Shown piece after piece: positions 16,578-24,118 of a stretch of 64,000 nt of DNA. How positions within the stretch are numbered: the first letter of the stretch is position 1; every line of letters starts with the position of its first letter. The translations under genes and the position numbers were made by a program. Source of the stretch: Alteribacter natronophilus (GTDB lineage: Bacteria > Bacillota > Bacilli > Bacillales > Salisediminibacteriaceae); NCBI RefSeq assembly GCF_006007885.1, contig NZ_VCRO01000001.1, positions 868,001 to 932,000 of the forward strand, written 5' to 3'. Below the pieces are notes generated by a model. That model made no database searches. It saw only the letters and a program-made list of their open reading frames with translations, and was not told the DNA's origin.

Positions 16578-16994
16578 TTACAGAATACGGGCAATTCCTG
16601 TAAGAATATCCTGAAATGAAGCTTTATCATTAAAGCTTCCTGAAATACGGTGTTCCCGGTCCAGAAGGAACGTGGTCGGCACTGACATACAGCGGTAGCT
16701 GTCATACGTTTTCGTGCCGTTATCCAGCACCATGGGAACGGTAAAACCTTCTTTTCTGTAATATTCCTCTCCAGCCTCCGCAGAGCCCTCTCTTCCTGTT
16801 ACATTAATCATAAGGATATCCAAATCCCTGGTCTCCATTGCTTTATAAAGCTGCTCCTTATGAGGGAAATCCCTCTGGGAGTCAGGACACCAGGATACCC
16901 AGAATGTAATCATAAGTGCTTTCCCCTCATAATCACTAAGGGTAATTTCCCGCTTTTTTTCAGGGCTGTATAACTGAAAGTCTGGTGCGTTCAT
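16578..16994 (-). CDS. TlpA/redoxin-like protein with an incomplete CxxC motif
   Basis: This 138-residue protein has the redoxin/AhpC-TSA fold: N-terminal APDFQLYSPEKKREITLSDY, then VSWCPDSQRDFP, the FTVPMVLDNG region and the cis-proline motif SVPTTFLLDRE. The active-site motif is C36-P-D-S39, with the second cysteine missing, so it may act as a one-cysteine (peroxiredoxin- or bacilliredoxin-like) protein rather than a disulphide reductase. It has no signal peptide, hence is cytosolic. It follows the next gene by seven bases. Confidence 0.75.
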   Translation of the reverse strand: MNAPDFQLYSPEKKREITLSDYEGKALMITFWVSWCPDSQRDFPHKEQLYKAMETRDLDILMINVTGREGSAEAGEEYYRKEGFTVPMVLDNGTKTYDSYRCMSVPTTFLLDREHRISGSFNDKASFQDILTGIARIL

Positions 16995-17001
16995 AGCTGA
17001 T

Positions 17002-17328
17002 TTACTCCTCCTCTGCTGCTGTCAGAAAGGTAAACTGGTCGTAAAGAAAGGAAACCGAATGGACAGCATAATGCTTTTTCACCCTTCTGCCTGCCCTGAA
17101 ATAAAGCAGGCACGGGACACTTTCTATTTTATGTTCTCCCGCAAACTTTGGAAAAAACGAAATATCCGCCTTAACTGAAGTAACCTCATTAAAAAGTGGA
17201 CTCACAATATTCAGGAACCGGTCTGCCAGCCTGCACGTTCCACACATGGCTGTGTGAACAAATACGACAGTGAGATGGTGCTGACCGATGATATCATATA
17301 GTTCGGATTCACTGCTGCATTCAGTCAA
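17002..17328 (-). CDS. Thioredoxin-family protein (CGTC)
   Basis: A 108-residue single-domain thioredoxin-like protein with the redox motif C29-G-T-C32 after VVFVHTAM and a cis-proline motif ESVPCLLYF. Such YusE-like proteins are cytosolic thiol oxidoreductases of unknown targets. The start is TTG behind GGAGGGG. It lies between the KynB-like gene and the CPDS redoxin gene with gaps of 11 and 7 bases, so the three genes are very probably one transcript. Confidence 0.8.
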   Translation of the reverse strand: MTECSSESELYDIIGQHHLTVVFVHTAMCGTCRLADRFLNIVSPLFNEVTSVKADISFFPKFAGEHKIESVPCLLYFRAGRRVKKHYAVHSVSFLYDQFTFLTAAEEE

Positions 17329-17339
17329 GGTGACCCCTC

Positions 17340-17963
17340 CTACCGTATTGTTTCCCGCAGAACGGCACGTACCGGACTGCCGTCTCCCCCGCGGAGACGA
17401 AGCGGGAATGCAGTAAGTTCATAAAATCCCGGTTTAACACCGTACAAATGAAGACCTTCGAGAATGGCGATCCCTGCACCGTTCAATGCATGATGTGTTC
17501 GCAGCTCCTTGGATTCAAGCGGGTCAACTGATGGAAAATCCACCCCTATAAGGTGTACACCCGCTTTTTTGAGCTTTTCTGCAAGATCCGGTGAAACTTC
17601 AGGAAACCCGTGATAGGAGTGACCACTTTCTTCGGCAGCTGTTCTGAACAGCACCTTTTTAACGCCTTTTAAGTCAACGGAATCAAGGTCTTCCGGATTG
17701 ATCGCTTTTTTACCGACCAGGTCCACGACAATTGCCTCGCCTGTGAAATATTCAAGCGGCAGCTCGTCAATCGTTCTGCCATTCCTGTCCACATGAAACG
17801 GGGCATCAATGTGCGTCCCTGTATGGGTACTCATAGTAATGCCGGCAACGTTAACACTGTCACCACCGGAAATCTGCATGGAAGGCTGGTGGGTGAACTC
17901 CGTGTCTCCCGGCCATACATTCATACCTTCTTCTAAAGGCTGTGTAATATCGATCAGTTTCAT
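17340..17963 (-). CDS. KynB-like metal-dependent cyclase/formamidase family protein
   Basis: This 207-residue enzyme has the family's metal-binding motif STHTGTHIDAPFH (His47, His51, Asp53, His57), preceded by ITQPLEEGMNVWPGD and followed by the C-terminal GIAILEGLHL...PGFYELTAFPLRL signature. The group includes bacterial kynurenine formamidase (KynB) of tryptophan breakdown, but no other kyn gene is nearby, so another amide or ester substrate is possible. It is the first gene of an operon with two thioredoxin-fold proteins. Confidence 0.82.
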   Translation of the reverse strand: MKLIDITQPLEEGMNVWPGDTEFTHQPSMQISGGDSVNVAGITMSTHTGTHIDAPFHVDRNGRTIDELPLEYFTGEAIVVDLVGKKAINPEDLDSVDLKGVKKVLFRTAAEESGHSYHGFPEVSPDLAEKLKKAGVHLIGVDFPSVDPLESKELRTHHALNGAGIAILEGLHLYGVKPGFYELTAFPLRLRGGDGSPVRAVLRETIR

Positions 17964-18121
17964 GAAAATCCCCCTGTTTTATTTTGATTCCCTGAATACA
18001 TTCGGTTTTTGTTCTTTTAAAATCCATCCTTTTCCCATTGAAATAATGAGAGCCGGGGTAACACGCCCGTTTTCACACGTCCCTGTGCGTCCAGCACATG
18101 AACATCTAATCTCTAATGTAA

Positions 18122-18165
18122 CAAAAGAAAGGAAGGATGTCTTTTTACGGACACCCCTCCTTTCT
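18122..18165 (-). terminator. Hairpin behind the 67-residue gene
   Basis: As minus-strand RNA a 16-bp stem forms without mismatch if two G-U pairs are allowed (AGAAAGGAGGGGUGUC with GACAUCCUUCCUUUCU), followed by a short U run. It begins six bases after the stop of the small gene. Confidence 0.7.
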
Positions 18166-18170
18166 ATTCT

Positions 18171-18374
18171 TCAGGAACGGTTCTGTCTTTTGGCCTGCTC
18201 GTCCATCCATTCCATCATCTGGTTCACCAGGGATTCAAAATCGGCTTCAACCTGGTATCCCCGGAGAAATTCCGCCTTGCTTTCATCGTCCAGCCTCCGG
18301 AACTCATTTTTCACTTCCGAACCCTGATGGGTAAAATCCTTGAGTTTTCTCCTGATCATTCTAAGGTCATCCAT
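18171..18374 (-). CDS. Small helical protein, unknown
   Basis: I do not recognise this 67-residue protein. It is charged, predicted helical throughout (MDDLRMIRRKLKDFTHQ, VNQMMEWMDEQAKRQ), without cysteines or membrane segments. GGAGG stands at good distance from the ATG, and a strong hairpin follows, so it is probably a real one-gene unit. It is divergent from the YeeE/YedE transporter gene. Confidence 0.65.
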   Translation of the reverse strand: MDDLRMIRRKLKDFTHQGSEVKNEFRRLDDESKAEFLRGYQVEADFESLVNQMMEWMDEQAKRQNRS

Positions 18375-18451
18375 ATGTAACGCCTCCTTATCAGTTATTT
18401 ACCCAGGCAGTCGTGGGATTAACCTTTCAATCGGACAAAGAAGCAGAGAGA

Positions 18452-18480
18452 TTTACAAGGTACACTTTATGAGTTACAAT
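18452..18480 (+). promoter_or_regulatory. Sigma-A promoter of the YeeE/YedE transporter gene
   Basis: TTTACA and TACAAT are separated by 17 bases, about 50 bases upstream of the TTG start. Confidence 0.7.
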
Positions 18481-18532
18481 GTAGCAGGACTTATCCCGAT
18501 TAAACTCATAGGAATTAAAGGAGTGAAATGAT

Positions 18533-19780
18533 TTGAATATAGATAGACAGACAGCAGTTCGGCGGGAAGCGCCTGAACTCACACCGCTTCCTCCAATGCA
18601 GAAAGGATATTTCGCTGCAGGGGCGGCGGCATTTTTAATCCTGGCAGCTGTCAGTTATATGATCTCAGGGATAGAAATGGCCATACTTCTCAGCTTTGGT
18701 CTCGTATTCGGTTTTGCACTTTTCCATGCCCGTTTTGGATTTACATCTGCTTTCAGACGTTTCGCAGCGGTTGGAAACGGACAGGCGCTGAGAGCTCATA
18801 TGCTCATGCTCGCTGTTGCTGTTACTCTGTTTGCACCGATTCTCCATTTCGGACTCGGATTTTTTGATGCGGATCCATCCGGGTATGTTTCCCCGGTAGG
18901 AACCAGCGTGATTGTGGGATCCTTCCTGTTCGGGATCGGCATGCAGCTTGGAAACGGATGTGCTTCCGGTACGCTCTACTCGATCGGCGGCGGCCGGTCT
19001 TCCATGATTCTTGTGCTTATTTTCTTTATTATCGGCTCGGTATTCGGTGCGTGGCACTTTGAATTCTGGACCGAGGATATGCCGAATCTTGCCCCAATCA
19101 GTCTGGCTGAAGATACGGGACTCGGCTACTTTGGTGCATGGCTTCTGCAGATGGGGATTTTCGGCGGTGTAATTCTGATTACAATTCTTGTGCAGAACCG
19201 CCGCCGTCCGCCATCCATGGCTTTTCTTCCAAGCGCAGAAGGCTGGAAGAGAATCATTCGCGGTGCCTGGCCTCTTTGGGCTGCAGCAGTAATTCTGGCT
19301 GTCTTTAACGCCCTCACGCTTATGGTTCGAGGTCAGCCATGGGGGATTACCGGAGCCTTTGCACTATGGGGATCACAAATTGCCCAAATGATAGGAATTG
19401 ATGTAACTCAATGGGGCTACTGGTCAGGCGACAATGCACGGCAGCTTGAGCAGAATGTCTTCCATGATTCCACAAGTGTGATGAACTTCGGTGTCATGAC
19501 CGGGGCATTTATGGCAGCTGCTGCCGGCGGGCTGTTCAGCTTTGCAAAGAAAATCCCTCTGAAAATCGCAATGGCCTCCATTGTGGGCGGTCTGCTCATG
19601 GGATACGGTGCCCGCCTTGCATTCGGCTGTAATATCGGCGCGTATTTTGGAGGGATCGCATCGTTCAGTGTACACGGCTGGGTTTGGATGATTTTTGGTA
19701 TGCTCGGTACGTATGCAGCTCTCTTTATCCGGCCGCTGTTCGGCTTGAAGAATCCGAAAAGCGATGACCGTTTCTGCTGA
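18533..19780 (+). CDS. YeeE/YedE-family sulphur-compound transporter
   Basis: This is a 415-residue inner-membrane protein with about ten helices made of two similar halves. It has the family's cysteine motifs GNGCASGTLYSIGGG (Cys143) and AFGCNIGAYFGG (about 368), which in the thiosulphate importer YeeE/TsuA relay the substrate by hydrogen bonds. The RFGFTSAFRR segment lacks the cysteine that many members have there. Thiosulphate or a related sulphur compound is the likely cargo. The start is TTG with AAAGGAG; an ATG four bases earlier hits a stop at once. It is a single gene with its own promoter. Confidence 0.83.
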   Translation: MNIDRQTAVRREAPELTPLPPMQKGYFAAGAAAFLILAAVSYMISGIEMAILLSFGLVFGFALFHARFGFTSAFRRFAAVGNGQALRAHMLMLAVAVTLFAPILHFGLGFFDADPSGYVSPVGTSVIVGSFLFGIGMQLGNGCASGTLYSIGGGRSSMILVLIFFIIGSVFGAWHFEFWTEDMPNLAPISLAEDTGLGYFGAWLLQMGIFGGVILITILVQNRRRPPSMAFLPSAEGWKRIIRGAWPLWAAAVILAVFNALTLMVRGQPWGITGAFALWGSQIAQMIGIDVTQWGYWSGDNARQLEQNVFHDSTSVMNFGVMTGAFMAAAAGGLFSFAKKIPLKIAMASIVGGLLMGYGARLAFGCNIGAYFGGIASFSVHGWVWMIFGMLGTYAALFIRPLFGLKNPKSDDRFC

Positions 19781-19804
19781 TTATGCATCATAACGTACTA
19801 CAGA

Positions 19805-20036
19805 GGCTGGGACAGAAGTGTTTTTACAGACGACAACCCGAACAAATAATATGCGATGCAGATAAATCGCTCCTGAAATATACGCCGCTTTCCGCGGGAA
19901 GCGGCTGAGCCTCCGCGTACTTCGCACGTCGGGGTCTCACCTGCGCTTTTCCTCCCGCAGGAGTCGGCGAATATTTCATCCGCTTGACAGCTTTTTGTTC
20001 GGATTCTCATCAAAACACTTTACTTCTGTCCCAGCC
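19805..20036. repeat. Nested palindromic element (family 1 repeat)
   Basis: This 232-bp non-coding element has perfect 15-bp inverted ends, GGCTGGGACAGAAGT and its complement. Inside lie further paired arms (CCCGAACAAA with TTTGTTCGG; GAAATATACGCCG with CGGCGAATATTTC) and a GC-rich core CCGCTTTCCGCGG, AGCCTCC, CGGGGTCTCA, CCCGCAGGAGTC. The same core is found near 23.9 kb and three times near 41.5 kb. It fills most of the 385 bases between the YeeE gene and pncA and could fold as a long cruciform or act as a bidirectional terminator. No open reading frame in it looks real. Confidence 0.8.
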
Positions 20037-20165
20037 ACTTTTTTCGGGAACGTGGGCTGCTTCCCTGCAAAATGAATACACCGTTTTATTCCGTAACAGC
20101 AAGATTCACCAGAACTGCGGGTATACTGATGGCTCCCGGAAATTCCGGGAGCCATTACAATTCAA

Positions 20166-20744
20166 TCAGTCGACTGAAGGTACGTCGTATGAGGCAGTAA
20201 CATTCGCCCCAAGTACATTTTCAAAGTGATTCAGAGCCCATTCATGTCCCGTCTTACTGAAGCTTTGAACAGCATCCTGATGGATGGTTACCGAGAACCC
20301 TCTGTTGAATGCATCAATGGCTGTATGAAGGATGCAGATGTCCGTGCATACACCGGCAAGGTGAAGCTCTGTGATGCCCCTCTCACGCAGCTTTATTTCT
20401 AGATTGGTTCCCGCAAAAGCACTGTAGCGTGTTTTATCAAGCCAGTAAAGACGGTCCTGGTCCTGTCTTGCCAGACGTTCATAAACAATGCCTGCGCTTC
20501 CGAAAAGTGCCCTGCCTTTTGTTCCTCTGACATTGTGTGGGGGAAACAGAGCTGTTTCAGGGTGGAACGGATCATTTTCTTCATGAACATCAACCGCAAA
20601 AATAACGTAGTGGCCTTTATCCCAGAAAGTCTCAGCAAGCAGAGCAACTCTCTCCTCGATCTGTCTTCCAGGTTCACCGCAGGTCAGCCGGCCGTCCTCT
20701 GCAATAAAGTCGTATGTGTAATCCACCACAATAAGGGCTTTCAT
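20166..20744 (-). CDS. pncA: Nicotinamidase
   Basis: PncA deamidates nicotinamide to nicotinate for NAD salvage. The 192-residue isochorismatase-fold protein carries the catalytic triad Asp8 (VVDYTYDF), Lys104 (DKTRYSAF) and Cys137 (GVCTDICILHT), and closely follows B. subtilis PncA (TCGEPGR, HPETALFPPHN, LRERGITELHLAGVCTDIC). It stands alone between a palindromic repeat and the terminator of the next gene. Confidence 0.93.
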   Translation of the reverse strand: MKALIVVDYTYDFIAEDGRLTCGEPGRQIEERVALLAETFWDKGHYVIFAVDVHEENDPFHPETALFPPHNVRGTKGRALFGSAGIVYERLARQDQDRLYWLDKTRYSAFAGTNLEIKLRERGITELHLAGVCTDICILHTAIDAFNRGFSVTIHQDAVQSFSKTGHEWALNHFENVLGANVTASYDVPSVD

Positions 20745-20842
20745 TCGATCCCTCCTCTACACTTTATTCCATTATACCAGCTGCGAAGCGACAGCACCCT
20801 GGTTTCCGTTCGGATGGGCTGTGTAGATGATAATAAAAAAGG

Positions 20843-20877
20843 AAAACGGACATCCCCAAAATGGAGCGTCCGTTTTT
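20843..20877 (-). terminator. Terminator of the DUF2524 gene
   Basis: AACGGAC and GTCCGTT form the stem, flanked by A and T runs on both sides, so it works on the minus strand for the small gene and possibly both ways. Confidence 0.75.
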
Positions 20878-20891
20878 GTGTATGGTTATCG

Positions 20892-21152
20892 TTATAAACC
20901 CAATATCATCCGGTTCTGAAGCTGGTGAATCTGCTGCTCAACTCTGAGAAGCTGGTCGCGCTGTTCGGGATTTGCACTGTTAATCAGTTTCTCAAGTTCC
21001 AGATGCACCTCCTCCAGATGCTGCTGTGCCGCCTGGAAATCGGCGGGATCGGAAGGATTAACCCGTTTCATGTTGTCCAGCTGCGCCTGTGCCTCTTCCA
21101 TAACCTCACGCACTCCGGTGATAAACTGTTCCATCTGATCATAATTGGCCAT
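20892..21152 (-). CDS. DUF2524 (YtzC-like) small coiled-coil protein
   Basis: This 86-residue protein is helical throughout with heptad character. Its C-terminal part, ANPEQRDQLLRVEQQIHQLQ NRMIL, strongly resembles B. subtilis YtzC (DUF2524), whose function is unknown. GAGGTGA precedes the ATG. It is divergent from yvgT and has its own terminator. Confidence 0.75.
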   Translation of the reverse strand: MANYDQMEQFITGVREVMEEAQAQLDNMKRVNPSDPADFQAAQQHLEEVHLELEKLINSANPEQRDQLLRVEQQIHQLQNRMILGL

Positions 21153-21294
21153 CTCATTTCACCTCAACACTTCTCTGATACACGTAGTATCGCCCGGAGC
21201 CGACGTCTTATCCTTAGCAAATGTTTCTTATAAACAGATGTTGGCAAGTGTAAACTCCCGTGGTATTTTTATCTGTGGAGAAAGGATGAACCGT

Positions 21295-21906
21295 ATGACC
21301 TGGGAACTGTTTAATGTGATCGGTACAATTGCATTTGCGCTTAGCGGAGTGATTGTGGCGATGGAAGAAGACTACGATATTATGGGTGTTTATATACTCG
21401 GGTTTGTAACAGCCTTCGGCGGAGGGGCCGTTCGCAACCTGCTGATTGGTTTACCGGTTACCGCCCTCTGGGAGCAGGGTACTCTGTTTACAATTGCAAT
21501 CATTGTGATGACACTTGCTTTTCTGTTTCCGATCTGGCTTAACTCGTGGCTGAAATGGGGACACTTTTTCGATGCTGTCGGTCTTGCCGCATTTGCGATC
21601 CAGGGTGCACTATTCGCAAAAAGTATGGGGCTGCCCCTGAGTGCCATTCTGGCAGCTGCAGTCCTTACCGGAACCGGCGGAGGAATAATCCGTGACGTAC
21701 TGGCAGGAAGGAAACCTCTGGTATTCAGAAGTGATATTTATGTCCTGTGGGCTATTCTCGGCGGCCTTACCGTGGGGCTGAATATAGCCGGTACCACATG
21801 GGAGCTCTTATTACTCATGGTTGTTATTATCACCCTGCGGATGCTTTCCGTACAGTTTAAATGGCAGCTTCCCCATAAAAGAACAGAGCGTCAGGCTGAG
21901 TCCTGA
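21295..21906 (+). CDS. yvgT: TRIC-type cation channel family membrane protein YvgT
   Basis: This 203-residue membrane protein has seven predicted helices in two repeats with the family's glycine-rich motifs FGGGAVRNLLIG and GTGGGIIRDVLAG. The family (formerly UPF0126) is homologous to trimeric intracellular cation channels; in bacteria potassium or glycine transport has been proposed. The chosen ATG matches the B. subtilis YvgT start (MAWELL..) and has AAAGGA; another ATG three codons upstream is possible. Its 3' end overlaps the convergent lipoprotein gene by 16 bases. Confidence 0.87.
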   Translation: MTWELFNVIGTIAFALSGVIVAMEEDYDIMGVYILGFVTAFGGGAVRNLLIGLPVTALWEQGTLFTIAIIVMTLAFLFPIWLNSWLKWGHFFDAVGLAAFAIQGALFAKSMGLPLSAILAAAVLTGTGGGIIRDVLAGRKPLVFRSDIYVLWAILGGLTVGLNIAGTTWELLLLMVVIITLRMLSVQFKWQLPHKRTERQAES

Positions 21907-22343
21907 CGCTCCATTTGTGTAATCCGGAAGGTATCCCGGAACGGAAGCAGATAATACGTTCTGGTACGCTCTTCAGTACCGGTATCTCCTGCAGTGCGGG
22001 ATATGACCTCACTGACAGTAATTCTTACTTCCCCATCTTCTGTTTCCTCAACAGCCTGTACCCGGATTTCATCTGTTTCCTCCACAACACGCTGTGTGAC
22101 AAATTCCTGGTGTGTACGGCGCTTCATATGATAAAACTGGGAATTCGGATAAAGGTAGGACTCCACTTCCCTGAACGAAGAGCTTTCCAGGCTGTCAGTC
22201 CATGCGTGTTTAAACTCCGTAATAAAATCCGTCGCTTCGGCGGCAAGTGTCTCATCGGCTTCGTACCATTCCACGTCCTCACATGCTGTAACCGCCAGCA
22301 GGCACAATACAGCTGCGGCAATCCAAAATACTTTCTTTCCCAC
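21891..22343 (-). CDS. Small lipoprotein, unknown
   Basis: A 150-residue secreted lipoprotein: basic start, hydrophobic stretch, and lipobox VTAC with Cys21 as the lipidated residue. The mature part is acidic, with alternating helices and strands (HQEFVTQRVVEETDEIRVQAVEE, RTRTYYLLPFRDTFRIT) that fit an NTF2-like or TcaA C-terminal type fold. The start is GTG behind GAGGGAAG. It overlaps the end of yvgT tail-to-tail, so each transcript is partly antisense to the other unless terminated. Confidence 0.75.
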   Translation of the reverse strand: MGKKVFWIAAAVLCLLAVTACEDVEWYEADETLAAEATDFITEFKHAWTDSLESSSFREVESYLYPNSQFYHMKRRTHQEFVTQRVVEETDEIRVQAVEETEDGEVRITVSEVISRTAGDTGTEERTRTYYLLPFRDTFRITQMERQDSA

Positions 22344-22465
22344 AGGCTTCCCTCTTTCTCATTGTAAACTGTCTCCTCTGACAGTATAACGGAAGTTGTT
22401 CTGATGGAAAAGCCGGAAACAGGTGAAGAACAGAGCCTTCGGGTTCTTTACAGCCTGCCGGGCAT

Positions 22466-22825
22466 TTATGCTTCCAGATCCTCTCTGAGTGCCTCCAGAG
22501 TATAGTGAATGGATTTATTCATTTCAATATAACGCTTCTTTTTTGTGTCTGCCTGAAAACAGGTTACTGCCGTAATATTGATGTTTTCATGAACTGCATT
22601 GATCTGTTTGTCATGAATGTAGCGCGGTTTATGGCTGGTTATATAGTCTGATGCAAGCGGATACCACTCATCGCCCGCCTGTTTGACGCGGTCGGCAAAC
22701 GGTTTAACGTACTGTTCAAAATCAGCTGTTTCCTTTTCACGGGCGAACCGCTCAAAATACGTATAACCTTCCCTGTTCAGCTCAAGGAGCTGCTTTGTCA
22801 GCTCCAGCAGCCGCTGATTATTCAT
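22466..22825 (-). CDS. yppE: DUF1798 protein YppE
   Basis: YppE is a small all-helical cytosolic protein (here 119 residues) of unknown function found next to recU/ponA in Bacillus. Seen here: LTKQLLELNREGYTYFERFAR, the DEWYPLASDYI region and a C-terminal helix with NKSIHYTLEALREDLE. The position near yppC and recU supports the assignment. Confidence 0.85.
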   Translation of the reverse strand: MNNQRLLELTKQLLELNREGYTYFERFAREKETADFEQYVKPFADRVKQAGDEWYPLASDYITSHKPRYIHDKQINAVHENINITAVTCFQADTKKKRYIEMNKSIHYTLEALREDLEA

Positions 22826-22882
22826 AATCGTTCCACCTCCGGTATTATCTTAACAGAACCGAAGTACCGGAAGCATCCCCCA

Positions 22883-23437
22883 TCAGCGGAATGAAAAAGA
22901 GAAAATGTTTGCAAGAAGGCGTTTCCTGGGTTTCGCCTGTTCTTTCCTGTTCATATATATGACCTGCTTTTCCTTATCTGCCAATGACTGTTCCAGTGTA
23001 TTGATCCTCTTGTTTACCCGTCTTAGCAGGTCGGAGAGTTCATCGATTTCCTGTCTGTGCTGAAGCATCTGGTATTCAACAACTTCATCTGCTTTTTCGG
23101 AAAGTTTTTTTTCCAGCTGATCCACGTGTAAAAGAATCTGACCGAAACGCTCGTCAAAAACACGGCTTGATACAACCTGGTTTTCCTGCCCGGAGAATAC
23201 CGGCTCCTCTCCGTTTCCTTCCGTAACAGGGGTAAACCTCACATCCTTCAGCTTTTTTCCTTCACTCAGCTGTACATGAATCTGTTTAAGAAAATGACAC
23301 GTCTCCTCAGGCAGAACAAAGTGTCCAAGCTCATTTGTCTCACACTTTAGATCAAAGTATTTTATCCATCTCTGCACTGTTGTGGGATTTACCCCCAGCT
23401 GGTCAGCCACCATTTTTGTTTTGAAAGCTGTGCCCAT
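22883..23437 (-). CDS. racA: Chromosome-anchoring protein RacA
   Basis: RacA binds near the replication origin and tethers it to DivIVA at the cell pole during spore formation. The N-terminal MerR-like helix-turn-helix is at residues 1-60 (TKMVADQLGVNPTTVQRWIKYFDL), then a linker, a coiled coil at about 95-160 (VDQLEKKLSEKADEVVEYQ), and a basic C-terminus ending ANIFSFSFR. Of several in-frame starts, the ATG with GGGGGG seven bases away fits the family N-terminus. Length 184 residues equals that of B. subtilis RacA. Confidence 0.87.
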   Translation of the reverse strand: MGTAFKTKMVADQLGVNPTTVQRWIKYFDLKCETNELGHFVLPEETCHFLKQIHVQLSEGKKLKDVRFTPVTEGNGEEPVFSGQENQVVSSRVFDERFGQILLHVDQLEKKLSEKADEVVEYQMLQHRQEIDELSDLLRRVNKRINTLEQSLADKEKQVIYMNRKEQAKPRKRLLANIFSFSFR

Positions 23438-23614
23438 TTTCATTCCCCCCTGCTTTCGTGTGTATACTGTTTCTCTGTGAAGTTCAGCTGTTCCTCCGCT
23501 GCTGACAAAACTAGTTTGCATTCGTCAAAGGTAGTGCACGTCCGCCTGAAACACATGTTTTTGCCGAATGAGCACAGACTAATACCTGATCCCTTTCAGG
23601 AAAGGAGCATGTAT

Positions 23615-23746
23615 ATGACCGGTAAACAAAAGAAGAAGCAGGCTTCCGCACAGGCCAAAGCTGAAGCTAAAAACCGCCAGTCCTCCCAGGCTATGACTGG
23701 CTATGGCGATAAAAAAACAGAAGGTCCCGACAGACCTTCCACATAA
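23615..23746 (+). CDS. sspM: SspM-like small acid-soluble spore protein
   Basis: This 43-residue, lysine/glutamine-rich protein starts MTGKQKKKQASAQAK and ends DKKTEGPDRPST, which matches the end of B. subtilis SspM (DKKLGGPNRPST) and its basic start. It is about nine residues longer than SspM. AAGGAG stands seven bases before the chosen ATG; the earlier ATG is too close to it. In B. subtilis sspM is near the ypp genes, which agrees with the neighbours here. Minor SASPs are packed into the developing spore under SigG; no convincing SigG promoter could be picked by eye. Confidence 0.75.
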   Translation: MTGKQKKKQASAQAKAEAKNRQSSQAMTGYGDKKTEGPDRPST

Positions 23747-23754
23747 TCAGTGCT

Positions 23755-23790
23755 AAAATCCCGGCAGAGGTTAATCTGCCGGGATTTTAA
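23755..23790 (+). terminator. Rho-independent terminator of sspM
   Basis: AAAATCCCGGCAGA and TCTGCCGGGATTTT form a perfect 14-bp stem around a six-base loop, eight bases behind the stop codon. Confidence 0.9.
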
Positions 23791-23868
23791 GTGATGCTTT
23801 CTAATCAGTCTATTTCTGTTTTGCTGTATTCACCAACGGGTGACGATACAGATGAGAGCTTTCATTTA

Positions 23869-24102
23869 GGCTGTGTTCGTATAGATTGTTGTTATTGACC
23901 AAGTTAATAATGCAGCGAAAGGCGGCGACTCCGGCGGGAATAGCATCAGGTGAAGACCCCGCAGGGTGTTTTTTCCCGAGGAGGCTGAAGCGATGCCCGC
24001 GGCATAGAAGACACCGTGAAGCATGAACGGATGTCGCACTTGTGCCTGTGGTGAAAGCATCCGCCTGCAGCGGAACAAAACAACAATCTTTCCTAAAACA
24101 GC
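23869..24102. repeat. Palindromic element with flanking 9-bp direct repeat (family 1)
   Basis: This 234-bp element has imperfect inverted ends of about 24 bp (GCTGTGTTCGTATAGATTGTT against the reverse of the right end, about 20 of 24 matching). Its core carries, in reverse orientation, the same blocks as the copies near 19.8 and 41.5 kb (GCGACTCCGGCGGGA, GACCCCGC, GAGGAGGCT). TTTCATTTA occurs directly on both sides (23860-23868 and 24103-24111), which looks like a target-site duplication of a MITE-like element. No gene is encoded. Confidence 0.75.
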
Positions 24103-24118
24103 TTTCATTTAACATGAC

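Noticed and set aside
23477-23614. Longer version of the sspM-like gene reaching into the racA upstream region
   Set aside because: The start would lie antisense to the racA leader with no binding site; the ATG behind AAGGAG fits SspM.
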